Part shown: positions 1 through 5,809 of the stretch, one piece after another
Layout: each line of letters begins with the position of its first letter
Position numbering within the stretch: position 1 is the first letter of the stretch
The notes under the pieces: model-generated
The model's input: only the letters and a program-made list of their open reading frames with translations
Database searches by the model: none
What the model was told of the DNA's origin: nothing
NCBI GenBank assembly: GCA_002448555.1
Contig: DJYV01000086.1
Coordinates: 1-5,809 of the forward strand
Direction of reading: 5' to 3'
Origin: Flavobacteriales bacterium UBA6969
GTDB lineage: Bacteria > Bacteroidota > Bacteroidia > Flavobacteriales_D > Sanyastnellaceae
DNA length: 5,809 nt
Position numbers and translations under genes: made by a program

Positions 1-52
1 GGGTGCTCCGTACAGCGCGCTCCCGAAACGTGCATTAAGTTGGGTGGCGGTG

Positions 53-83
53 TTGGAATCAAGAGATTTCTTTCGTTTCTTTG
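53..83 (+). promoter_or_regulatory. Possible Bacteroidota-type promoter for rpmB
   Basis: Bacteroidota primary sigma factor promoters are described as TTTG or TTG near -33 and TAnnTTTG near -7. Here TTG at 53-55 is followed after 20 bases by TTTCTTTG at 76-83, which matches the -7 consensus except for T in place of A at its second base. Transcription would begin near 90, giving a short A-rich leader before the ATG at 105. The spacing and position are right, but the region is T-rich, so a chance match is possible. Confidence 0.3.
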
Positions 84-104
84 CCGTCCGAAAAAAGCTA
101 ATCT

Positions 105-347
105 ATGAGCCGCGTATGTCAACTCACTGGTAAGAAAGTCATGGTCGGAAACAACGTTTCCCACTCGAAGCGTCGCACCAAGCGCACATTCTATCCCAAC
201 TTGCAGAAGAAGCGTTTCTACAACACCGAAGACGGGTCATACGTTACGTTGCGTGTTTCGACGTCTGCTATGCGCACCATCAACAAGATTGGCTTGAAGG
301 CCGCGATTGCGCAGGCCAAGGAAAAAGGAACTTGGGTCGAAGCCTGA
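105..347 (+). CDS. rpmB: 50S ribosomal protein L28 (bL28)
   Basis: This gene encodes an 80-residue protein recognisable as bL28, a component of the large ribosomal subunit that binds 23S rRNA. The N-terminus MSRVCQLTGKK, the GNNVSHSKRRTKR segment, PNLQKKRF and the VTLRVSTSAMRTI segment are family hallmarks, and the length is close to the 78 residues of the E. coli protein. Only one cysteine (C5) is present, so this is the form without a zinc-binding cysteine set. The ATG start gives exactly the conserved MSRVCQ N-terminus. It is preceded by an A-rich stretch (AAAAAAGCTAATCT) and no Shine-Dalgarno sequence, as is usual in Bacteroidota. In many Bacteroidota rpmB is followed by rpmG (L33), a small DUF4295 gene and ftsY. 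Here it stands alone, with a terminator hairpin starting about 27 bases after the stop and a convergent gene beyond. Confidence 0.97.
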   Translation: MSRVCQLTGKKVMVGNNVSHSKRRTKRTFYPNLQKKRFYNTEDGSYVTLRVSTSAMRTINKIGLKAAIAQAKEKGTWVEA

Positions 348-367
348 TTGCATCAGCTTCACCAACG

Positions 368-397
368 AAAAAACCCCGCCACTCGGCGGGGTTTTTT
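368..397. terminator. Bidirectional intrinsic terminator between rpmB and the SPFH gene
   Basis: A perfect stem CCCCGCC (374-380) / GGCGGGG (385-391) closes a four-base loop ACTC. It is flanked by six A on the left (368-373) and six T on the right (392-397). Read on the plus strand this is a GC-rich hairpin plus a U tract that ends rpmB. Read on the minus strand the complementary T tract makes it equally suitable to end the leftward gene cluster, whose last stop codon is about 35 bases upstream on that strand. The A/T tracts can extend the stem to 13 base pairs. Confidence 0.93.
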
Positions 398-431
398 GTT
401 ACTCGGAACATGCGATGAATCCGCGCGATGA

Positions 432-1262
432 TCAGTTGTCACCCAAGATCAGCGGCAAGCCGTCTTTGGCAGAACCGATGACCACCACCTTCGTGTTCTG
501 GCTATTGGCCAATGCGGAGGTCGCCTCGATGCCTTTCCACTTTAGCAGTTCCTGGCTGATGCCGCGCGAAACGATTTCTTGGTAATCGCGGATGCCCTCG
601 GCTTCGATGCGCATACGCTCGGCTTCTTTAGCGGCCTTGTCCAATCGGAATTCGTATTCCAGTGACTCTTGCTCTTGCTGAAGCTTGCGCTCGATGGCTT
701 CTTCCAGCTTGCGTGGCAGGCGGATGTTGCGGATCAATACGTCGTTGAGCTGCAAGTAGTTTTCACCGAGCTTTTCACGCATGCGCTCATCGATTTCGGA
801 TTGGATTTCAGCACGGCGAGTTGTGTTGAATTCCTCCGGGAGGTACTTGGCGATGACCTCACGTGCAACGGAACGCATGGCTGGTACGATTACCTTTTCT
901 TCGTAGTTCTTGCCCCGCTCGATTTCAAGTAGCCCCAGGTTTTTCAAGTCCGGTTGGTAGAATACGGTCATGTCCATTTCGATTTTCAGGAGGTTGGAGC
1001 TGAGCACTTCCAGTTTTTCCTGGCGTTCCTTCTGTCGGATCTCGTATTCATAAACTTTATTCCACGGGGCTTTGAAGTGGAAGCCGGAATTCATCGGCTG
1101 TTCTTCGGGGTCGATACCATCTCCGAAAGTGTGGAAGAGCAGGCCGGCGTGTCCGGAAGGAATGGTGACGGTGAGGGATCCCCACAGGATGAGGATGGGA
1201 CCAAAGGCCAAGGTCAAAATGAGGAGGCGTCGGGTCAGTTTGGGATTGGGTTGTTGTGCCAT
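432..1262 (-). CDS. Prohibitin-like SPFH/Band 7 membrane protein
   Basis: This 276-residue protein belongs to the SPFH/Band 7 (prohibitin-like) family. An N-terminal hydrophobic segment (about residues 13-33, LLILTLAFGPILILWGSL) would anchor it in the inner membrane. The SPFH domain follows (about 34-190), with the typical GHAGLLFHTFG start, the GFHFKAPW segment and the paired motifs VIVPAMRSVAREVIAKY and LIRNIRLP. A charged Glu/Ala/Arg-rich stretch at about 185-232 should form the oligomerising coiled coil. The C-terminus (KVVVIGSAKDGLPLILG) is of the kind common in Bacteroidota prohibitins. Such proteins form large membrane rings or scaffolds, and some relatives (HflK/HflC, mitochondrial prohibitins) regulate the FtsH/AAA protease. 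That role here is family knowledge, not something the sequence shows. It lies 46 bases downstream of the VWA gene and is probably the last gene of the leftward operon. A separate internal promoter cannot be excluded. No ribosome binding site is evident. Confidence 0.9.
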   Translation of the reverse strand: MAQQPNPKLTRRLLILTLAFGPILILWGSLTVTIPSGHAGLLFHTFGDGIDPEEQPMNSGFHFKAPWNKVYEYEIRQKERQEKLEVLSSNLLKIEMDMTVFYQPDLKNLGLLEIERGKNYEEKVIVPAMRSVAREVIAKYLPEEFNTTRRAEIQSEIDERMREKLGENYLQLNDVLIRNIRLPRKLEEAIERKLQQEQESLEYEFRLDKAAKEAERMRIEAEGIRDYQEIVSRGISQELLKWKGIEATSALANSQNTKVVVIGSAKDGLPLILGDN

Positions 1263-1308
1263 GCCCCGAAATTACGCAAGCCCTCGGGAGTGCCCTACCC
1301 AAAGGGCG

Positions 1309-3480
1309 TTAATATCCCAGGTTGCGGCGGCGTACGATCCACTCAACGGTCAGCAGTGCGAGGGCGAGCAGCAGCCAGAACCGCCAATCAATCGCATCCT
1401 TCAACAGGGTTTGTTCATGGCGAATCGGCGAGGGGATGCCCTCGGAAGCCAGCGCGGCACCTGCTTCGGACGGCTCGATCGCCGTCCAGTGACCGATGAA
1501 CGTTCCGCCCGTGGCTTGGGAAACTTGCGCCAAGACGTCAAGATCGGCTGCGGCGTGGGTGCGTTCGATTTGCGCGTCTTCGACGATGACCGTTCCCGCA
1601 TCGTCAAATACATTACCGTCCAACGTGCTCAGGGCCTCCCACTGGTACGTTCCGGCTGGCATGCGCCCCCAGTCCGCCGCGTATCCACGGGTCGCCGGGA
1701 GCATGGTGCGGGTGAAGACTTGGCCGGCGTCGTCGGTGAGTTTCAATTCAATGGTGGCGTCGCGCATGGGTGTCCAGGCAGCGTCGAATGCCTGTCCCGA
1801 AAACTGCATGCGCTGGTCCGCACCGATGCGCTTTTCGGTTTGAACCACCAACCGTTTGCGTGTGTCTTCGGCGGCCAGGAATTGCACCTGTCGCTGAATG
1901 AAGGTGTCAAACTGCTCGTGGCTTTGGGATTGGGCAAAATTGCGCATGCGCCAACGCCACAGGCCTTCTCCAATGCTCAGGATCTGCTTGGAGCCGCTGG
2001 AAGCATCCCGCAACCCCCAAAACGCATCGTTGGTTTCGACATCCCCAAACTGCCGGTAGGCGAGGGTTGACCAGGCCGGCGACCACGTGACCTGTTCGAA
2101 TGGTCCGAAAAAAGGAGGCCACGCGCGAAGGGCATCAGCCAAGCCTTCGGGCCACTCCAAGGCGGAGAATGCCGGGTTTAATCGGGCCCGGTGGGTCTGG
2201 GTCAAGTCACCAGACGCCGTCATCTGCACGCCCAAGTCGTTTTCGCCTTCGAGCGCTTCCCACGAGGATGCATCAGCGGCCAACCACCACACGGGCAGGT
2301 CATTCATTGCCAGCAGCTTGGTCCACTGCATGCCGACCCACCGCTTACCAAATAAGTTGTGGGCGATGACGACATCGGCTTGGTTGAGCGCGTCGGTCAA
2401 GTCGTTTGGATCGCGCAAGGAAGCGATATCATAGGCTCGAATGTCGTAGGACTCCAACGATTCCAATGCCATTCGGATCGCACCGAGGTCGGGATGTGCT
2501 GCCGCCCCAACACACGCGATGACCCGTCGGCTTTCCAAGACATCGATGTAGAGCGTCCGCTGGTTGTTGCTGGTGTCGTATTCGCCTGCGATGGGGGTCA
2601 CCCGAAGCGTGTATTTCTGCAGTCCCGTCGATTCGGCGGTGAGCATGAATTCCAACTTGGTGCGTTCGGAGGGGCCGGTGGTCCGCCACGTTTCACTCGC
2701 GACGATGCTGCCGTTGTGGATGACTTCCAGTTTTCCGGTTTGGCCCTCCATGCCCTGGGATTCCACGAATGCTTGCACCGGAAAGGCGTTCCCGAGATAG
2801 GCCACGGCATTGTGGTTGACGGTATTGAACCAGCGGTCGCGAACGGCGGTGGTATCCCCGAACCCAACGGTCCACACCGGGAGGTTTGGCCATTGCACGC
2901 CGTAAACAGGTGAGGCACCGCGGTTGATGAGCCCATCGGATGCCAAAACGATGCCGGCTACGTTGCGGTTTTCGATTCGAGGGGCGAGGGTACGGATGGC
3001 CGCATTGAGGTTGGTCTGTGCGCCATCCCACGCGAATGCAGAATCAGCGTCTACAATGGGCCGCAATTCGCCAGCAAAACCGTAGCGTTCCACTTCCAGC
3101 CCGCGTCGACTCAAATCTTGGACCAAGGCGTCAGACCAAGCATTGAGGGTGTCTCCGGTTGTGGCATCGGTGCGTGCCAAGATGGAAGCGCTTTCATCGA
3201 CCAGCACGATGGCGACGGGTTTTTCTTCGTCGTATGCCACCGATTGAATCAGCGGTTCCAACAGGAGGAACCCAATGATCCCGAGGGCGCAGAACCGCAT
3301 CAACCCCATGGCCCATCGTCCCCAACCAGGGAGGCCTTGACCGGTGGAGCGCTTGGCAATCCCCGCATTCCATCCATACAGGCCAAGGGCGATGGCTCCG
3401 GCCATACCGATAACGGTAGCCCATTGCCAGGCTTCAGCTTCAATGATCCAATCCCTTGGAATGTCGATGAGAAAGGGCAT
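1309..3480 (-). CDS. Membrane VWA protein with amidotransferase-like fold
   Basis: This encodes a 723-residue membrane protein of a Bacteroidota-rich VWA family with no established cellular role. Two N-terminal hydrophobic segments (about 18-38 and 57-80) are followed by a VWA domain (about 88-215). Its metal-ion-dependent adhesion site looks intact: DESAS at 95-99, Thr156 in AQTNL and Asp182 in ASDG. A beta-rich region (about 216-316) comes next, then a class I glutamine amidotransferase-like Rossmann segment (about 317-545) beginning RRVIACVGAAAHPDLGAI. At the usual nucleophile elbow the sequence is WWLAADASS, with no cysteine, so this part is probably not catalytic. A beta domain (about 545-640) and a C-terminal membrane helix (about 699-717) ending in VRRRNLGY follow. 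The basic loop between helices 1 and 2 and the basic tail are predicted to be cytoplasmic, which puts the VWA and amidotransferase-like parts in the periplasm. It starts 14 bases after fabG. No moxR or batB-like partner is adjacent, unlike Bat operons. Confidence 0.85.
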   Translation of the reverse strand: MPFLIDIPRDWIIEAEAWQWATVIGMAGAIALGLYGWNAGIAKRSTGQGLPGWGRWAMGLMRFCALGIIGFLLLEPLIQSVAYDEEKPVAIVLVDESASILARTDATTGDTLNAWSDALVQDLSRRGLEVERYGFAGELRPIVDADSAFAWDGAQTNLNAAIRTLAPRIENRNVAGIVLASDGLINRGASPVYGVQWPNLPVWTVGFGDTTAVRDRWFNTVNHNAVAYLGNAFPVQAFVESQGMEGQTGKLEVIHNGSIVASETWRTTGPSERTKLEFMLTAESTGLQKYTLRVTPIAGEYDTSNNQRTLYIDVLESRRVIACVGAAAHPDLGAIRMALESLESYDIRAYDIASLRDPNDLTDALNQADVVIAHNLFGKRWVGMQWTKLLAMNDLPVWWLAADASSWEALEGENDLGVQMTASGDLTQTHRARLNPAFSALEWPEGLADALRAWPPFFGPFEQVTWSPAWSTLAYRQFGDVETNDAFWGLRDASSGSKQILSIGEGLWRWRMRNFAQSQSHEQFDTFIQRQVQFLAAEDTRKRLVVQTEKRIGADQRMQFSGQAFDAAWTPMRDATIELKLTDDAGQVFTRTMLPATRGYAADWGRMPAGTYQWEALSTLDGNVFDDAGTVIVEDAQIERTHAAADLDVLAQVSQATGGTFIGHWTAIEPSEAGAALASEGIPSPIRHEQTLLKDAIDWRFWLLLALALLTVEWIVRRRNLGY

Positions 3481-3494
3481 GGACCAGTTCAGGC

Positions 3495-4241
3495 TTATGC
3501 CGTGATCATGCCGCCGTCAATGCAAATGGTCTGGCCCGTGATGTACGAGCTCATGTCACTTGCGAGGAAGGTGCATAGTTGAGCGACGTCTTCGGGTTGG
3601 CCGCCGCGCTTCAACGGAATGGCATCGCGCCAGCCTTGCACGGTGGCTTCTTCCAATGCCGCAGTCATCTCGGTTTCAATGAAACCAGGAGCGATGGCGT
3701 TGCAGCGGATGTTGCGCGAACCCAGCTCGAGGGCGACGGATTTGGTGAAGCCCAGGATGCCCGCTTTGGATGCCGCATAATTTGCCTGGCCCGCGTTGCC
3801 TTGGACACCAACCACCGAGCTAACGTTGATGATGCTGCCGGCCCGGGCTTTGAGCATGGTGCGCATGACAGCTTTGGTCAAGGCGAAACACGACTTGAGG
3901 TTGACGCTGATGACGCGGTCCCATTGCTCTTCGTTCATGCGCATCAACAGGGTGTCGTCGGTGATACCGGCGTTGTTGACGACGATGTCAACGGTGCCAA
4001 AGGCTTCCACGACTTCTTTCACCAAGGTTTCCGCTTGGTCCATTCCCGCCGCATCGGATTTGAAACCGCGAACGGTTCCACCGTTGGAGGTGAGTTCGGC
4101 TTCCAGTGCGCGTGCCTTCTCCTCCGACGAACGGAAGGTGAAGGCCACCTTTGCGCCTTGGCTGACAAATTCTTGTGCAATGGCCTTTCCAATGCCACGG
4201 GATGCGCCCGTAATGATTGCCACTTTTCCTTCTAGTAACAT
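3495..4241 (-). CDS. fabG: 3-oxoacyl-[acyl-carrier-protein] reductase FabG
   Basis: This 248-residue short-chain dehydrogenase/reductase matches FabG, which reduces 3-oxoacyl-ACP to 3-hydroxyacyl-ACP with NADPH in each round of type II fatty acid synthesis, in the cytoplasm. The nucleotide-binding motif TGASRGIG is at 11-18, NNAG at 89-92, and the catalytic set is Asn114, Ser142, Tyr155 and Lys159 (YAASK), with the Ser-Tyr spacing of 13 seen in E. coli FabG. Arg15 in the glycine motif and Arg37 in TFRSSEE suit NADPH. The segments QANYAASKAG, APGFIETEMT and the C-terminal GQTICIDGGM favour FabG over other SDR reductases such as acetoacetyl-CoA reductase, though substrate cannot be proven from sequence. 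The length is typical. It starts 9 bases after the CCG-domain Fe-S gene and ends 14 bases before the VWA gene, indicating cotranscription. No acpP, fabD or fabF lies beside it. No Shine-Dalgarno sequence precedes the ATG. Confidence 0.93.
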   Translation of the reverse strand: MLLEGKVAIITGASRGIGKAIAQEFVSQGAKVAFTFRSSEEKARALEAELTSNGGTVRGFKSDAAGMDQAETLVKEVVEAFGTVDIVVNNAGITDDTLLMRMNEEQWDRVISVNLKSCFALTKAVMRTMLKARAGSIINVSSVVGVQGNAGQANYAASKAGILGFTKSVALELGSRNIRCNAIAPGFIETEMTAALEEATVQGWRDAIPLKRGGQPEDVAQLCTFLASDMSSYITGQTICIDGGMITA

Positions 4242-4250
4242 GGGGTAAGA

Positions 4251-5060
4251 TTAGGAAGTCGGTGCGTCGAGTAAGTCCGCTGCCTCTGCGATGAGTTCAG
4301 CGATGTCTTTGACGACAACGTTGGATTCTTGTTCTGCGTTTTTGACTCCATCGGTCATCATCGTGTTGCAAAACGGGCAACCGGTTGCGATGACCTCAGG
4401 TTGGGTCTCGAGGGCTTGGTCGGTGCGCGCGTGGTTTACCTCGCGGTCTCCGGATTCAGCCTCTTTGAACATCTGGGCTCCGCCTGCACCGCAGCACATG
4501 GCGTTCTGCTTGCAGCGGCGCATTTCGAGCAATTCGGCATCGAGTTTGGCAATGACTTCGCGTGGCGCCAGGTATTCTCCGTTGGAACGCCCGAGGTAAC
4601 ACGGATCGTGGAAGGTGATGCGCCGGCCCTTGAAGGGGGCATCGCCGCTCATGCGCAATTTTCCGGTTTCGATCAATTCACGGATGAATTGGGTGTGGTG
4701 CAGAACCTCATACGCGCCGCCCAATCCCGGGTACTCGTTCTTGAGGGCATTGAAGCAGTGGGGGCAACCGGTGATGATGCGCTTGATGCCGTAGCCGTTG
4801 AGTGTGGCGATGTTTTGGGCCGCTTGCATCTGGTAGAGGAACTCATTGCCTGCGCGCTTGGCCGGATCTCCGGTGCAGGATTCCTCTTGGCCTAGCACCG
4901 CAAACGACGTATCTGAGGCGTGGAGGATGCGCGCGATGGCTTTGGTGATGCGTTTGGCGCGGTCGTCAAAACTGCCCGCACAACCCACCCAAAAAAGTAC
5001 ATCGGGGGTTTGACCTGAGGCCGTCATTTCGGCCATCGTGGGGATGTGGAATGAACTCAT
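4251..5060 (-). CDS. CCG-domain (Fe-S)-binding protein, HdrB/GlpC/LutA-like
   Basis: This 269-residue protein contains two cysteine-rich CCG domains of the type found in heterodisulfide reductase HdrB/HdrD, GlpC and LutA. The first repeat holds C27 (VGCAGS), C62 (ESCTG) and C99-x2-C102 (TGCPHC). The second holds C154 (HDPC), C189-C190 (MCCGAGG) and C228-x2-C231 (TGCPFC). The second matches the classical C-x~34-CC-x~37-CxxC pattern. The first has Ser-Cys where the pattern has Cys-Cys, so only the second may bind a full noncanonical cluster. I chose the ATG at 5058-5060, which overlaps the upstream stop as ATGA and gives the usual short N-terminus before VLFWVGCAGSFDDRAKR. An in-frame ATG at 5079-5081 would add seven residues. 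With the upstream di-cluster membrane protein it probably forms a membrane-associated electron-transfer complex. The electron donor is not identified, and no signal peptide is visible. Confidence 0.88.
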   Translation of the reverse strand: MSSFHIPTMAEMTASGQTPDVLFWVGCAGSFDDRAKRITKAIARILHASDTSFAVLGQEESCTGDPAKRAGNEFLYQMQAAQNIATLNGYGIKRIITGCPHCFNALKNEYPGLGGAYEVLHHTQFIRELIETGKLRMSGDAPFKGRRITFHDPCYLGRSNGEYLAPREVIAKLDAELLEMRRCKQNAMCCGAGGAQMFKEAESGDREVNHARTDQALETQPEVIATGCPFCNTMMTDGVKNAEQESNVVVKDIAELIAEAADLLDAPTS

Positions 5061-5809
5061 GGTAAAACTTCTTGGGTCCAATCGCCACGGCTACCGGCTG
5101 GGAAGGCCCACGGAGCGCCGTTGTTTTCAATGTTGTTGAACATGGACGTGATGGACTCGGGCGATTTGCTGTCCTCCATGATGAGGCTGCGCCGCATGTC
5201 CAAGATGATGCCCATCGGGCTGATGTTGATGGGGCACACTTCTACGCAGGCTTGGCAACTGGTGCAGGCCCAGAGTTCCTCTTCGGTGATCCAATCGCCC
5301 AACAGGGTTTTTCCATCGGGTTCCCATTTGCCGCCATTGGCCTCCCGCTGTTGGCCGATCTCCTCGATGCGGTCGCGGGTGGACATCATGATTTTGCGGG
5401 GGCTGAGCAACTTGCCGGTGTGGTTGGCCGGGCATTCGGAGGTGCACCGTCCGCATTCCGTGCACGTATAGGCTTCGAGCAATTGCTTCCAGGTCAAATC
5501 CGGAGCGTCCTTGACCCCAAAAGGTGCAGGCGGCTCGTCGGACGGTGGAGCCGCCGCGAACGGGTCCGCGTTGGGGTCCATCATCAGGTCCACTTCCTTT
5601 TTGACCGCAGCCATGTTGTCCATCTGACCGGAGGGATTGAGGTTGGAGTAATAGGTGTTGGGGAAGGCGAGAATGATATGGAAATGCTTAGAGTAAGGGA
5701 CGTACACGAGGAATGCCAATACCCCGGCGATGTGGAACCACCACATGCTGCGTTCAACCGCCACCACACCTGCATCCGACAACCCGCTGTACAAGGGCAT
5801 CAACCACGT
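5057..5809 (-). CDS. Membrane di-[4Fe-4S] protein, HdrC/HdrE-like (5' partial)
   Basis: The reading frame is open to the right window edge, so the N-terminal part is missing and only the last 250 codons are seen. I expect a full length of roughly 400-450 residues with further membrane helices. Counting from the edge, one hydrophobic segment is visible (about residues 23-40, WWFHIAGVLAFLVYVPYS), followed by KHFHIILAFPNTYY. Its histidines could ligate haem b, as in NarI/HdrE-like cytochromes. An acidic, proline-rich linker follows, then two ferredoxin motifs: CTECGRCTSEC (about 116-126) and CTSCQACVEVC (about 182-192), each CxxCxxCxxxC and each followed by proline, the pattern for [4Fe-4S] clusters. 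This fits an HdrC-like module fused to a membrane anchor. Its stop overlaps the start of the CCG-domain gene by ATGA, so the two products are probably made together and form one complex that exchanges electrons with the membrane quinone pool. That direction and partner are inferred. Confidence 0.87.
   Translation of the reverse strand, partial: TWLMPLYSGLSDAGVVAVERSMWWFHIAGVLAFLVYVPYSKHFHIILAFPNTYYSNLNPSGQMDNMAAVKKEVDLMMDPNADPFAAAPPSDEPPAPFGVKDAPDLTWKQLLEAYTCTECGRCTSECPANHTGKLLSPRKIMMSTRDRIEEIGQQREANGGKWEPDGKTLLGDWITEEELWACTSCQACVEVCPINISPMGIILDMRRSLIMEDSKSPESITSMFNNIENNGAPWAFPAGSRGDWTQEVLP

Noticed and set aside
1..85. Minus-strand open stretch running off the left edge (reads NTATQLNARFGSALYGAP)
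   Set aside because: The composition looks protein-like, but there is no ATG, GTG or TTG in that frame within the window and the visible part is too short to identify. Another frame has an ATG at 33-35 with no recognisable product.
1265..1304. Possible promoter for the SPFH gene (TTTG, then TAATTTCG, minus strand)
   Set aside because: The -7-like element has one mismatch, the spacing is about 25 bases (long for this promoter class), and it sits only four bases before the ATG, which would make the message essentially leaderless.
1292..1306. Small hairpin GCCC/GGGC between the VWA and SPFH genes
   Set aside because: The four-pair stem with an eight-base loop and no T tract is too weak to call an intrinsic terminator.
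1072..2070. Long plus-strand open frame (332 codons) opposite the VWA and SPFH genes
   Set aside because: It runs antisense to two clearly recognisable genes, crosses their junction, has no familiar motif and is explained by GC-rich codon use on the other strand.
2359..2913. Plus-strand open frame of 184 codons inside the VWA gene
   Set aside because: It is antisense to the VWA protein's beta-rich region and has no domain I recognise.
3579..4235. Plus-strand open frame of 218 codons opposite fabG
   Set aside because: It mirrors almost the whole fabG gene; the FabG catalytic and cofactor motifs show the minus strand is the coding one.
5061..5081. Longer start (seven extra residues) for the CCG-domain protein
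   Set aside because: The downstream ATG forms an ATGA overlap with the upstream stop and gives the N-terminus expected for the family, so the longer form is less likely.

Overview
The window looks like a chromosomal stretch from a Bacteroidota bacterium, plausibly a Flavobacteriales-type organism of moderate GC content. The L28 sequence, the paired (Fe-S)-binding proteins, the prohibitin C-terminus and the VWA/amidotransferase-fold membrane protein ending in an EWIVRRR-type tail are all of kinds I associate with this phylum. None of the five visible translation starts carries a convincing Shine-Dalgarno sequence, which also fits. The lineage call is by eye and was not tested by search.

Layout: at the left is a single plus-strand gene, rpmB (50S protein L28), behind a possible weak Bacteroidota-type promoter. 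It is followed by a strong symmetrical terminator hairpin. Everything to the right is on the minus strand and, in transcription order from the right edge, reads: a membrane-anchored di-[4Fe-4S] protein cut by the window edge; a cysteine-rich (CCG-domain) Fe-S protein whose start overlaps the previous stop as ATGA; fabG (3-oxoacyl-ACP reductase), 9 bases further on; a 723-residue membrane VWA protein, 14 bases further on; and a prohibitin/SPFH membrane protein, 46 bases further on. The spacing suggests one polycistronic unit that ends at the terminator shared with rpmB.

Function: the two Fe-S proteins together resemble a split form of HdrD/HdrE- or EtfD-like membrane electron-transfer modules, which could link a cytoplasmic redox carrier to the quinone pool. 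FabG carries out the NADPH-dependent ketoreduction of fatty acid elongation. The VWA protein is predicted to place a metal-binding VWA domain and an inactive amidotransferase-like fold in the periplasm. The SPFH protein is expected to form membrane-bound oligomers. A common theme of membrane lipid and membrane redox homeostasis is possible but is inference only.

I see no insertion sequence, CRISPR array, tRNA, rRNA, phage gene or recognisable defence system. Most of the window is ordinary core-genome content. The points most worth a second look are the split redox module, the architecture of the VWA protein and the isolated rpmB.
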